A DNA stretch of 64,000 nt from Eulemur rufifrons (Eukaryota; Chordata; Mammalia; Primates; Lemuridae): contig NC_090989.1 of NCBI RefSeq assembly GCF_041146395.1, positions 279,154,343-279,218,342 of the forward strand, given 5' to 3'. This document shows positions 18,411-31,300 of the stretch, one piece after another. Both the position numbers and the translations under genes were made by a program. Positions within the stretch are counted from its first letter, which is position 1, and each line of letters begins with the position of its first letter. Below the pieces are notes generated by a model, which was not told the DNA's origin, made no database searches, and saw only the letters and a program-made list of their open reading frames with translations.

Positions 18411-20129
18411 GTTTTAATTATTTCATTTGTATATGAATGATGGATTTTCCACCAATGCTGGGATATTAAAGTTTCAGGGTTTTATCTCCCAGCTATAACC
18501 TAAAGAAAGAAAAAAGGAGGGGGGAAGGGGGAGGGAAAAAGAGGGAAAGGGAAGGAAAAAACTGCATGGAGGAAAGATCTGGAAGATTATACCCTACATT
18601 TTTAACAGGGAATAGGGCTGGGTGATGCCTTCCCTTTCTACCCTATATCATTCACACAATTTAAGTTGTTTTATAACCAAAAATCTAAAAACACAAACAT
18701 ATAAAAATGAAACCAATTTTTGAACACATTTAAAAAATATTTTTGTTCAGGAAAGAATTCCAAGGCTTAAAAACAAACCAGCGCCAGGGCGGAGGATTCT
18801 GGGGCCTCCTCACTCTGAAGTTCACAGCCAGATCCACGGGTCAGCACGCAGGGCATTGGGGGAGCCCAGGTTGGGGGACGGGGCTGCCCCAGGAGGGCCT
18901 GGCGGAACCCCTGAGCATCCGCAGGCAACAGCTGGAGGTAGGAAACAGCTGGACAGGAAACCCAGAGAGGAGCGGCTGCCCTCACTAGGGCTGCAGCCAG
19001 GGGGAGGTGCAGGGCCCTTTCCACAGAGGTGGGGCCTCACGGGCTTTGCAGGGGTAACTGGTAGAGGGGTGCAGGTGTGGGTGTGGGAGACCTAGAACAC
19101 CAGACGAGGAGGTGGGTTTGGTCCTGGCCAGTGAATGGGAAGCCAGGGAAGGTTTCATAGCAAAGAGAGCCATGCCAAGGGGGCTTTGGGAAGCTAACTC
19201 TGGCAAGTGGACCAGTCCCCAAGGGGTCCCATCTGAGGAGGTAAGAGTTTGAGGAGTTGGGGTCGAGGCCCACCATAGTCCCACCTCCTGATGCTAAACT
19301 GAACTTCCCCAGGGTCCACCCCAGCAAGACCTCCTGTTGACACCCTCCTCCGGACCTGCCTTCATGCCCACAGGTGGGCAGAGAGAAGAGCCACGGCATT
19401 CTGGGAGAAATTCTACCCAAAACCTATTCCTGGGCCCAGATTCCCCGCCCAGCCTGGGGCCGGAAATGCGCCATATTCCCATATCCCCACAGCCACGCTG
19501 GGCGTTGGGCTCCCCAGGTCAGGACTGTGCAAGGAGTCTCTGTCCCTCCGGTAGCCTCTCCCAACAGCCATCATTACTGCATCTGCTCAGTCCCCGGGAC
19601 CCACCATCCTGCTGCGGCCCCACTTGGTCCCACTGGGTCCCACTGGACTTCTCTAAGCAAAAAGGATCAAGGCCTTGACCCCTCAGGCTGACACTCAAGG
19701 CCCTCTGCCATCTGGCCCCAAGCAGTCTGGCCTCTCACTGCTGCCTCCCGCTGTGGCCTCACCGCCTACATGAGGCTGAGGCTCGTTGGGGCCATTCCTC
19801 CCCCCACCCCCAACATGCCCTCCCCCGTCAATGGGGCCTAACACAGCACAGTACATGGCCTGTGGCTGCTGACTGACTACATGAACTGAGAGACAAATGC
19901 AAGGTGCCACCATCCGGCTGGCCCGGTGCCCAGTGCCTGGGGAAAGCTCTCTTTCCTGTCCGCAGCAGCGCGGGGGCCCTGGGAGATCCCAGCAGGCCGC
20001 CTGCCCTTGTCTCACACAGTCACCCTTTGTTAGGCCTCACTCCCAAGGGCATCTTATCTGCCTAAACAGGTTGTAATCTCGGAGTCACAGACCCGCTGCC
20101 TCCTGCCAACCTGGAGTAAACGCCTTTCT

Positions 20130-20469
20130 TTCTTTTTTTTGAGACAGAGTCTCGCTCTGTTGCCCGGGCTAGAGTGAGTGCCGTGGCGTCAGCCTAGCTC
20201 ACAGCAACCTCAAACTCCTGGGCTCAAGCGAGCGATCCTACTGCCTCAGCCTCCCGAGTAGCTGGGACTACAGGTATGCACCACCATGCCCGGCTAATTT
20301 TTTTTTTCTATATATATTTTTAGTTGGCCAGATAATTTCTTTCTATTTTTAGTAGAGACGGGGTCTCGCTCTTGCTCAGGCTGGTCTTGAACTCCTGACC
20401 TTGAGCGATCCACCCGCCTCGGCCTCCCAGAGTGCTAGGATTACAGGCGTGAGCCACCGCGCCCGGCCC
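20130..20469 (-). mobile_element. Full-length lemur-type Alu with perfect target-site duplication
   Basis: Full dimer on the minus strand with little decay. It is flanked by identical 13-bp direct repeats TAAACGCCTTTCT at 20117-20129 and 20470-20482. The middle carries the extra AATTAT(C)TGGCCAAC-type segment seen in strepsirrhine Alus. Probably a recent lineage-specific insertion. Confidence 0.95.
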
Positions 20470-21058
20470 TAAACGCCTTTCTGTGAGAGGTTGGCAGCAA
20501 GGTGGAATCCGCTCACCACACCCCTGCCAGGGTCCCCTGCTCACCACACACCTGCCAGGGTCCCAGCCACAGCAGCCTCCCCGCTGCAGAGCTTAGCAGG
20601 AAATTTCAGCCCTCTGCCCATCAGGCCCCCAAGCCTTTGAGCTGAGCCAAGCCAACCTCTGGCCCTGTGGCAGGGATGTCGTCCCCCCACACCCCTCCCA
20701 CACTTCCTGCCGAACTCTCCCACTGCCGGAACTCTTCCCCAACTTCTGCAGGAATTCTTCGCAGAGTCATGGGGGCCTCTCCTCCCTAGAACCTGGGCTC
20801 CCTGAGGACAGCGTCTGGTCCCATTTGGTCCATGAAGGAAGTGAGGCTCTCAGAGGTGAAGTGACTCACCCAAGGCCACACAGGTACTGTAAAGCAGGGA
20901 CAGGAAACGCCAGGTGGGCTTGGCTCCGCACCCCCACCCCCAGAGCCCCCAGGTCTCCATGCTCCTGATGGCTCCTGACAGTGCCTGGTGCATGCAGCGC
21001 TCAACCAGCTGAGCTTCCGCCCAGGAGACACGGGACACGAGGCTGGAGCTTAGGTGTG

Positions 21059-21064
21059 TTTATT
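21059..21064 (-). terminator. ST6GALNAC6: ST6GALNAC6 poly(A) signal (AATAAA)
   Basis: AATAAA on the minus strand, 1.26 kb past the stop codon. A 3' untranslated region of this size gives an mRNA near the 2.4 kb I recall for the human gene. I saw no earlier canonical hexamer after the stop. Confidence 0.65.
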
Positions 21065-22054
21065 CCTGTACAAATCATTACAAAACCAAGTCTGGGGCAG
21101 TCACTGCCCCCCCCCATCACCCCAATGTGCAATGGCTCGCTGCTGGCCTCCCTGCCTGGTCCCTTCCACCCCACAGCCTCCTTCCAGAAGCCCTTCCCTT
21201 CCAGGCTCCCGAAGGGCAGGGGCCAAACACACCCCACTGAGGCCCAGCTTTAATAAAGTGCCTGATGTGGAGCCGGGGTGACAGAGCTCCCAGCTCCCTA
21301 CAGCCATCCCAGGCCGGCCCGGGGGAGACCCTCAGAAGCCCTTAATGGCTCCAGGAAGGGGCCACGTGAAACCCCAGTGTGGCTTTTCTCAGCCCCAAAG
21401 TCTCCTTGAACAGGTGGAAACCTCCCTGCTGGAGGGCAGAGGAGGAGGCCTGGCCCTTTAAGAGCCAAGCTGATGGCAGCTGGGCTGAGGGGCTGAGAAA
21501 ACAGCTGAAGGCTGTCCCATTGCCATCAGAGTCCCCCAACCCTGGGGCAGTTGGTGCAAAAATACCCTAAGGTTTTCCAGGAGGTGGAGTGGGCACCCCA
21601 GACTACCAAGGAGCTGAGCCTCCAGCAAGGGACAGTGGCTGGGGACCCAGTCTCAGGGAGAACAGACCCAAGGGCGGTGGGTAGGGCGGTGGGTGGGGCG
21701 GTGGGAAAGGGTCTCAGACCACCCCAGAACCTGACACAGGCAAAAGGGCACCCAGAGAGGGGAGTTTACCCAAGGTCACTCAGGGCAGAGCCAAGACCTG
21801 GACACCGGCCTCCCTCTCGGGGACTCCCCAAACCCCCACAATCTCCGCAACCCCACAAATTCTCTGGCCTGGCCTCCAGACAGCTTCCACCCCCACATGA
21901 TCTCTTTCTGATTCTGGGAATTGAGGGGACAACACCGAGTTCCCAGTTCCTTGGGACGGGATCCCACTGTCCCAACCCAGGAGGGAGTGACTTGGGGTCC
22001 ATTCCTGGGGCTCTGAACCAAGACCTCATGGGAAAGGACATGTCCTTGGCCTCA

Positions 22055-22262
22055 GATTGACTCAGAAGCACCCCTATACCCTGATTGACTAAGCTTAGAC
22101 CCTGACAGGACGAGAAAGACACCCCTGATTAACCACATAGACTCCCAAATCCCTGACTGGTCAAGAGATACCCCAGGCCTTGATTGGCTGGAGGATACAT
22201 CCTCGTCAAGCCCCTGATTGGCTGGGAGACACTCCAGCCAGCCTTGATTGGCCAGAAGACGC
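22055..22262. repeat. ST6GALNAC6: Degenerate tandem repeat in the ST6GALNAC6 3' untranslated region
   Basis: Eight units begin with a GATTGGCTGG-like word (GATTGAC, GACAGG, GATTAAC, GACTGGT, GATTGGC) at 22055, 22083, 22104, 22127, 22155, 22182, 22216 and 22246, usually preceded by CCCT or CCTT. Spacing is 21-34 bp. In the mRNA sense the words read as CCAATCA. It lies about 60 nt after the stop codon. Confidence 0.65.
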
Positions 22263-22325
22263 AGTTGAGTCGTTGGGCGGAGAGCCACTTCTGTGTCCCT
22301 CCTACGGTCCCACAGGCAGGGTGGC

Positions 22326-25300
22326 CTAGGTCCAGGAGGGGTGGGAGAAGGTGATGCCGTACAGCTGGGCCCAGGATGAGAAGACCCTCTTCTCGGTGAT
22401 GAAGCGGTGGTGGTTGCCCTTGTGGCTGTGCTCGTTCTGGATGTAGGTGGCACACTCGTCCGGCCCCTTGGGCTCGTAGTAGTGGTAGGGCGTGCGCTGC
22501 AGGCGGGGCCGCTGGCTGGGGCAGAGCAGGTGGGGTCATCGTGGCAGGGTGGGCACCAGCAGGGTCCTTGCCCTGCCTGCCCCCCCCCCCCCCCCCCTGC
22601 TGTGGTACCTCAGTAAGGGAAATCCCTGGCCCTCCCCAGCCCTCGGTTTTCCCCTCTGTAAAGTGAGTTTAGGGTGGACTCGGTTTGTAACCATCAGATT
22701 TTTTTTTTTTTAATGCAGTGGCACCTTTTCCTTTCCCCAAGAGGGAGGCAGTGTGGAGTACAGGCAGGACTGTGGGCGCGAGGCCTGGCCGCACCTCCTA
22801 CTGTTTGGAGGACCGTAGGCCACTCATAAAACATCCGCCTTAGTCTTTCTCATTTCTGAAACGGGGAGAGTAACGGTTCCTGTCCCTTAGGGTTGCTGTG
22901 AAGAGTGAGGTAATAAACGTAGCCACGCTTGGTACGTGGTCAGTACTCCGTAAAGTATAGCTGTCACCTAGTGGGTTTTTCATATCATACTTCTAATAAT
23001 AGTTATTATTAATAAACAAACTCTGGCTGAGCTTGGGGTGGAGGCCCCTGAGGGAGTTCGGGGAAGCCTCCATCTCTGCAGAGCAGTTTGAATACCATGA
23101 AGCAGAGGCAAGGTTTCCAGGCCCCCCAGCCCCATCCTGCGGCCAGTGACAGGGCATTGTCCTGGGAGGGCACTGGCTAAGCGGCTCACCTGCAGTAGTT
23201 GGGAGGGACCATGCCATAGACGTGCACGTGGTCACACAACTCCACCGCGATCACCATGGTAAACCAGCCTGTGCTCAGCCACGAATGGGACTTTTCCCTG
23301 GGGACAGAGAGGGGTCATGATGAGGGGGCAGGCAGAGGGGGTGCACAGGCAGGGAGGGGTGGCCAACCCACGTGGAGTTTCCTGGAACTCCTTCCACCCA
23401 CACAGCAGGGCCCCACCCCCACTTCGGTTACCCCAGTCCAGCCCTGCTCTGGAAGCAAGGCCTGTGGCAGAGGGCTGTCCAGGCAGAGGCAGGGGTGTGG
23501 AGGGAGTGCTTTTGAGGGCAAGAGTGAGAATGTGCTTGCAGGGAGACCGGTCACAGTCGGGCAGGCTGGGAGAGAGCATGCTAAAAGCAGCTGTGCCCTA
23601 AGGGGAGACTAATCAGAGGTGCTCGTGCTGGAATGACTGCAGTTCAGAGCAAGGCCTGGGAGTGTAGCCCAGAACCTGGAGCTGTGCTTCCACCCCAGTG
23701 GCCACCAGCCACACGTAGTCATTGAGTACTGACATGTGGTTGAGATGTGCTGTAAGTGTAAATACACACTGCATTTCTTAGTATGAAAAAAATGTAGAAT
23801 ATGTCATTGATAATTTGTTATATTGATTACATTTCAAACTGAAAATATTTTGCATGTATTTGGTAGAAGGTGGTACTCTGAAAAGATTTAAAAAAAAATA
23901 AACCTCTGGGAAGACTGACAAAGAAAAAGAGAAGATACAGATTACCGATAATAAGAATAAAAGAGGGGAAATCACCATAAACCCTGTAAACATTCAAAGA
24001 ATAACAAGAAAAGTCCACAAACAACCACATACATACATTTGACAACTTACATGAAACAGGCCAATTCCTTCAAACCCACAAACTACCAAAACTCACCCAA
24101 GAGGAAATAGATAACCTGAATATCCCGTAACTATTCAAGAAATTGAATTCATAGTTTTATTTATTTTTTGGGGGGGGGGGGACAGAATCTCGAGCTGTTG
24201 CCTGGGCTAGAGTGAGTGTCATGACATCAGCCTAGCTCACAGCAACCTCAAACTCCTGGGCTTAAGCGATCCTACTGCCTCAGCCTCCTGAGTAGCTAAT
24301 TTTTTCTATATATATTTTTAGCTGGCCAGATAATTTGTTTCTATTTTTTAGTAGAGACAGGGTCTCGCTCTTGCTCAGGCTGGTCTCGAACTCCTGACCT
24401 CGAGCGATCCACCCACCTCGGCCTCCCAGAGTGCTAGGATTACAGGCGTGAGCCACCGTGCCCAGACAAATTCATAGTTTTAAACCCTCTGAAAAGAAAC
24501 TCTCCAGGCCCAGAGTGTTTCACTGGCAAAGTCTACCAAACATTTAAATAGAAATAATTCCAATTTTACACAATCTCTTCCAGAAAAATGGAAGAGGGGA
24601 CGTTTCCCAAGTCATTCTCTGAGGCCAGCATAACCCTGATAGCCAAACCAGGCAAAGTCAGTATGAAAAAACCCTACAGATCAATATCTCTCATGAACAC
24701 AGACACAAAAATCTGGACAAAATATTAGCAAATCATATCTATCTATCTATAAATACATCACAACCATGTGGGATTTACTCCAGAAATGCAGGGCTGATTC
24801 AGTATTCAAAAACCAGTCAATTATAATCCATCACATTAATAGTCATAAGAAAAATCACATGATCACATCAATTGCTACAGAAAAGCATTTGATAAAACTC
24901 AATATCCAGTAACAATAAAAATTCTCGGGAAACTAGTAAGAGAAGGCAAACTTCCTCAACCTGATAAAGAGTAGCTACAAAAAGCCTACAGCTAACATCA
25001 TATTCGATGATGAAAGACTGAATACTTTCTCCCTAAGACTGAGACCAAGGCAATGATGTTCACTCTCACCACTTCCAATACATTTCAACATTGTATTGAA
25101 AATCCTAGCCAATGTGATAAAGCAAGAAAAAGAAATAAGAGGCATATAGAATGGAGAGGAAGAAATAAAACTGTCCTTATTTGCATACAACATGATTATC
25201 TGCATAGAAAATCCCAAAGAATCTACAAAAATCTTCTAGAACCAATACCTAAGTTTAGCAGGGTTACGGAATACAAGGTCAACACACAAAAATCAATTTT

Positions 25301-28300
25301 TATATATTCTTTCTATATATTAGCAATGAATAATTGGGAATCAAAAAAAATTTTTTATAGTCACATATTATGGCTCCAAAGTTTTTTATATATTTAGGTA
25401 TAAATCTAAAAAAATATTTACAGGAGCCATATGTTGAACATATTGGGTTAAATAAAATATATTAAAGTTAATTTCATCTGTTTCTTTTACTTTTTTAATG
25501 TGACTACTATAAAAATTTAAATTACATATATGGCTCACATATTTCTATTGGACAGCACTGGCCCAGATGTATCCCTATCTAGGGACACATCATTCCCACA
25601 CAGCATGCTGGGAATGATGTATCTCAAGAATAGAGCACGCTGGGAGCAACTGTGTGCTTAAGCAAGACATGCTGGAAGTAGTGAAGACTTTACCTTAGGT
25701 ATGCTATGGGGAGCTTCTCCCAGAAAGGTGCTAGGAGTGACTGTGCAACCTCAGAGCAGAGCATGCTGGGGGTCCTTGTGCCCTAAGAGTAGTGCATGCT
25801 GGGAGGAAGCCCTCCTGGGGAGATGAGGCCATGCAGAGCATGTTGGAAACACCCATGTTAACAGCTGGATATGAAGAGAACTCTCCCAGAAAACCTGACC
25901 ACACCCTCAGAGCAGCACGTGCTGGGAACAACAGGCGCTCTGGGTGGAACATGCTGAGAGGGAGCACAGGACTGGCCAGAGGGGACAGATGGGAGGCTGG
26001 TACCTGTCCTTGCCCGTCTCACCCCGGAAGAGGTCATCAAATTGACGCATGCGGGTGGGAGAGACGGCGTAGGCCTCCATGTTGGGGAACACCAGGCCTG
26101 CCCGCTGGATGACACGCACAAGGCTGCCCTGGGGCTTCTGCATCTTGTTGGGGGGGCCCCAGAAGATGAACACAGTTTCAGGGGTCCGGTTGACGAACTC
26201 CTGGGGCCTCCGCAGTACACGGAATACACTGGAATGAGCCACCACGCGGAAGGTAGTCTTGTTGCCCACATCGGCTGAGTAGCCCGTGGTGGGTGCGTCG
26301 TTCATGCGGATAGTACACTCGGCACGCTCAATCTCAGGGCCCAGCTTGGTGCCCAGCAGGTGGCTGGAGCTGCTGACAATCACACACTGGTGGCACCGGG
26401 AGGGCAGCGTCTGGGGGGCAAAGAAAGTGAACATTATGGAGGCCACTTCTTGTGGAGCCCTGTGTTCCATACGTCCAGGCCTCCAGGAGCCAGGAATTAT
26501 TATGCCCATTTTAAAGACAGGGAAAGTAAAGCCCATTCATTTGCCATTCAACAACCATTTCTAGCAAGCTGGCTAATGGCCAGGTACGTGGGACAGAGCA
26601 ATGAGTGAAACAGACCCAGCTCCTGCCTTCAAGGACCTCAGTCGGGGAGACAGAAAACAATGTGACACATGCCAGGAAAACATGAAATAGGGGCAGGTGA
26701 TCACGAGTGACTGGACTGGGGGCGACTTTAGAAAGGTTGCCTGGGAGGCCTTTCTGATCTGAGCTCTACAGGATGAGAAAGAACCACCTGGAAAGACGTA
26801 CTGAAGGCAGGAGAGACAGCAAGCACAGACTCTGAGGCGGGAGTAAAGGCATCAGTTGGGGCAGAATCAACAAGGCAGAGAACAGAAGGTGAGACAGCGG
26901 AGAAGTGCAGGGCCAGGATTTGAACCCAGGTCTATGTGATCACAGATTCCCCCATCCCCAAAGAGGACATCTCCCCAAATGCACCCAGGGCATTTCCACA
27001 TCTCCCAGAAACAAGACCCCACCTTACTATCAAGGAAGGCTGTGAAAGCTGCTCTGGGCCTCTGTGTTTCTGTGGGTGAAATGAATAGGTTCAAACCACA
27101 TGCTCTCTGGGTCTAATTTTTGCCCATGGAATTCCCAGTCACCCTTCAAGGCTAAGCTCAAAACGCCACCTCCTACAGGTAGCCTTCCCTGAGCACTTAC
27201 GCCAGGATCCAGCAATATGTTGCATGTACACTGACCGACAGTCTCTCCCACCCTCCTGAGCTCTCGTTTTCTGGCTTCCCCATCAGGCCGGAAGCTCCAC
27301 AAGCCTGGCTCTGCCTCACTCCTTCCCACCTCACCCACGCACGGGCTGTCCCACTTCTCTTCTTCTTTCAAGGGTTCTTAGGGTAGAGAAAGATTCAGGT
27401 GTTAATCTGTCTCTAAACACCCACAAATAGGCCCTTTCCCAGCGAGGGTATGTCTGGAGCCCAGGGCTCTGCACTGTGTGCAAATGCCCTAAAGAAAATA
27501 TAGGAGGGTCGATGAGGAAGGAAAGGTACTAGAGGGTGAACCCCAGAAATACAACCTGAATTTCATGGCTACCCAAGGAAAACCTAAGTCTCCAGGAAGG
27601 ACTTTTGGCCTCTCTACGTAGCTGCAACTTAGTAGAGGTTAGGAAAATACCTGTGTCCTTCCCTTCCTTGCTGTGTGGCTGTGGACAAATGACCTCACCT
27701 CTCTGAGCCTTGGTTACCCCATCTCTTCAAGAGAGAGAATGATGCTGACCTCACAGGATTTGTCTGAGGATTACTGGTGACCACGGTGCTTGGCACGTGG
27801 CAGGCCCTTGATAAAGGCAGCTGTTATCACTACTGCTTTTGTGTTGTCACGTACACGTGTCTTGCTCCTAAGCCTTGCAGACTTCCCGGCAGAGACAGAC
27901 AGCACTGAAAACCAGACATGTTTCCAAAGGGATTCTGACTCAGGAGGCCCAAAGAGGGGCAGGACACTTAACAAAGTCATGCAGTCAGCAAGGGGACAAA
28001 GTCACAGGGGGTCAGGGCCTTGACTCCTGGGACCCACCTTTTCTTTAGGAGGGTTGGGGGTGGTGGAGAGAAGAGGTGGAGGAGGAGAAGAAGGAGGAGG
28101 AGGAGGAGGGAGCAGCAAGGGTGGGCAATGGGCAGGATCTGCCACCAGGCGCTTCCAGGAAGCTCCTCAAAGGGGCTGCTCTACCTTGTTGCCAAGAATG
28201 GGGACATAGGCATCAGTCATGCTCCACTTCTTGAGGTTGATAGGCCCGCGTGCGCGGCCCCGCAGGGAGCCGTGATGGAAGACCTCATTGGCACTGTTGG

Positions 28301-31300
28301 AGCTGTAGAGGATGAGGATGGTGATGAGGGCAAAAAGGATCACGAACACTGCTGAGCGCTGCTCCTGGAGAGGGAGAGGCCAGTGAGGGCCCAGCCACCC
28401 AGCAGGCTCAGAGCCCCCTGCCTTGCCACCTGGCTAATGCTTGCTCTTCATTCCAGGCCAGTTGACGCACTACCTCCTCCAGGAAGGCCTTCCTCAGCCC
28501 CCTCGTTTCCCCCATCACAATACTGATCACGCTGCATCCAAACTGCCATCCCTCTAAGTAGACCATGAGTTTTGAGGACTGAGCCTGGGTCAGCTTCACA
28601 CCTTACCGTATCCCAGATCCCAGGCAGGGCCTGGAACACGGAAGTTTCCTTGGGGTTGGAGAGAGTTCTGGACTAGATTGGATGTGGGCGTCAGGATTCT
28701 CTACAGCTGCAGCCAAGAGGTTGTCTAGAAACAGGCAGGACATCTGAGCAACAGGGCCCAGCTCTTCCCCCAACAGTAACTCTCCATAAGTTACCTAAGT
28801 TGCCTCTCAGCTCCAAGTTTATCTTTTTTGTCTGTTCTGTGGAAATGGATCTGGGCCCTTTAAATATTTTCCCTCACTAGTTAGTTGTATATTAAGCTTC
28901 CCCCGTGGAAGGTTTTAGAGAGACATTGCACTAGCAAAGTGCTTCTCAGTTCTGGTGGACTTGCTAGGGAGGCTCCTGCAGGGCACGTGGCTTCCCTAAC
29001 AAGGGCATCTTCTCCACTGCCCCGAGGCCGACAGTGCTGGCACTAGCAGCACCCAGCACCTCCCTCAGGCAGAATGCCTCTAGCTCCTGCTGTGGTCACA
29101 GCTTCTCCAAAGTCCAGCGACTGCAGAGCACTCAACCTTATGCTGCACCCAGAGGCCAGCAGCTTCCCCGCCCTGGGCCAGTTCTGTATTGCAGCCACCA
29201 AGGGGCCATAGCCATGCCCTCTGCAGCAAGGCCTGGATCTCAGCCCTGGTGGTGGTGGTGGTGGAGGGGGGTGTCTGCTCTTTATATCTGTTATTCCTGT
29301 GTTCCTTAGAGTTCCAATCCTTTGTTATCCCAGTGTCCTGTTATAGTTGATAAATCTTCGTATAAACTTTTCCTGTTTCATTACTGTGTGGCTTCTCTCT
29401 CCTGATTAGACCCAGACTAATACAGCCAGCCCACCCCACCTCCAAACCTCAGGCTCTGCCAAGGCTGCAGTGGACCCTAGGAAGGAGTGTGCAGGGTCAG
29501 GCACAGAGTAGGTCAGTGAATGAATGGTGGGGAATCCTGATGTCCTCAAGGTGATGCTCATGTTGAATCACCTTTGACTCTGACCACTGCCCCCTCCCCT
29601 TGCCTCCTGCTCACCTCCACCTCCCCACCCCTACCCCCTGCACAGCACTCCACAGTCACCTCTGCTGGTCCTTCACCACAGACAGACCAGTCAAGCCCAG
29701 GAGGGCAGAGCTGACCCTGGGCCCAGAGACTGGCGGGAGCTTGCCTCACGCCACTCGGCGACTCAGTAGCCAAAGCAGGGCTCAAACCTGGGCCCCCAAG
29801 CCTCTGATGCTGCTTGGCGGGAAGGAGAGAGACTCACGGTGGCAGGGGTCTGAGGCAGATCCAAAGGAGCCCATTCCACAGAGGGAAGTGGGAGGCCCAA
29901 ATGGGGACAAGAAATGAAGGAGAACTTACTTTGTTGCTACTCATCTCTCTCCGGCGTCTGCTGAGGGGTAGGGGTTGGTGTCCTGCAGGTGGCCCTGAGG
30001 GCAGGGACGTGGGGTCACACCTGCAATTCACCAGAAAAGGTTATGGCCTGGGCACCCTCCTCTGGGTTCAGCTGGTCAAATGCTACACCCTATGCCCCCC
30101 ACGAGCTCTCCTACGCACCCAGAATGTTACAGCTCAGGGCCACATCCACTTTGCAAACGGAGACACTGAGGCCCAGACAGGGCAGGAATCTGCTTGAGGT
30201 AACACAGCTTGATAGTGGCAGAGACCTGCCCCTCTCCCTGCCCATTCTTCTCCCTGAGCAGGAGCTGGTCCACACCTCGCAGCTGGCAGACCTAAAGCTG
30301 GCTCCCCTGTTGGGGGGCCTGACCCCCACTCAGAGGGAGCCCCATTTGCACTAAACCCTACCTTGGGTCCCTCCGGCCTCAGAATAAAGCAACACTCCTC
30401 ATAGGTCCCAAATACCTCTGCTCTTACTCCCCTCGGCTCTGCCTGGAGCACCGCCCTCCTACGGCCACCTGGCTCCCACTCATCCTGCAAGCCGGGGGTG
30501 GGCCAGGAGCTTCCCTGGGTCCTCACCCCACCCCAGGCTGAGCTGCCTGGGGGCGCAGCCCACACAGGCCCTCAATCGCTTCCTCTCTGCCGCCATAGCC
30601 ACGGAATACCGGTGACGGAATCAGTTCGTTAACCGGTAAGGTCCGGGGAGTTGAGGGCACAGGCTGAGTCTGAAAGGCCGGGTTCCAGTGCCGGCTCCGC
30701 AGTCTCTGCCGGGGCTCAGGGGCTCAGACTCATTGTGCCAAATGGCTGTAATCACAGCCCCACCCTGGGGGCTGGATGGGGGACCTCTGGGCGACAATGC
30801 AGCCTTGGGAAGCCTTCCTTCCTGCGTCCGCCCCCCGGAGGCCTGGCAGTGAGGGGACCAGCCCAGCTCTGCTCCTCACGCCTCAGCCACTACCCCCACC
30901 CCACACCCAGGAGCAGCTCTCTCCAGACCTCAGTTTCCCACCTGTGAAAGGGGAGTGAGTACCGTGTCCAGCCTACCTCCAACAGAAACGGCCGGAGGGC
31001 GGTGGGGAGGGTGTGCAGAGGGAGAAAACTAGGGCTCAGGGGGACCCTCAGCCCGGCCCCCTCCTTCAGGGCCTGTCAGCTCCGGCCACTCTCTCCACCC
31101 CCTGACCTCGCGACTGTTTACTCCTACACTGTCACCGGGAATAGCCAGGGAACCTCGGGCCAAAGGAGGCGCCACACTCCTCGCTGCAGATTGGTCAGGT
31201 CCTGGCTCCGCCCCTCCCCAGCCCCGCCCCTTCCCCGCGGGGACCTCCCCCCCACCAAGCCCGGCTCAGGTTTCTGCGTGGCCAGCCCCTCACAGCCAGT

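Larger units (their letters stand above)
16280..21058. other. Intergenic region between AK1 and ST6GALNAC6
   Basis: No supported gene. It contains a MIR at about 16555-16630, an L1 3' tail (17440-18410), a GA-rich tract at 18510-18560, a MIR near 20820-20900 and a young Alu (20130-20469). Both neighbours read leftward, so this is a tail-to-head gap. Confidence 0.6.
23690..25562 (+). mobile_element. Old interspersed repeat split by an L1 that itself contains an Alu
   Basis: The 5' half (about 23690-23860, 'gagatgtgctgtaagtgtaaatacacactg') and the 3' half (about 25430-25562, 'attgggttaaataaaat' to 'ttctattggacagcactgg') align with one continuous element whose second copy lies at 52490-52960. 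Between them sits L1 sequence. The family name is unknown to me. Confidence 0.6.

Noticed and set aside
23880..25400. An active L1 retrotransposon
   Set aside because: Only part of ORF2 is present, with many stops, and it is interrupted by an Alu.
28680..29430. Possible LTR or exon around the 'cctgattagacccagactaatacag' segment
   Set aside because: The ending looks like that of an old MaLR-type LTR, but I could not define boundaries or a family, so no feature is called.
29834..30031. A start of ST6GALNAC6 read directly upstream of CDPTSLPS in the same block
   Set aside because: The frame would begin at a GTG inside the intron, before the TTGCAG acceptor. The spliced ATG at 31743 gives the expected 333 residues.
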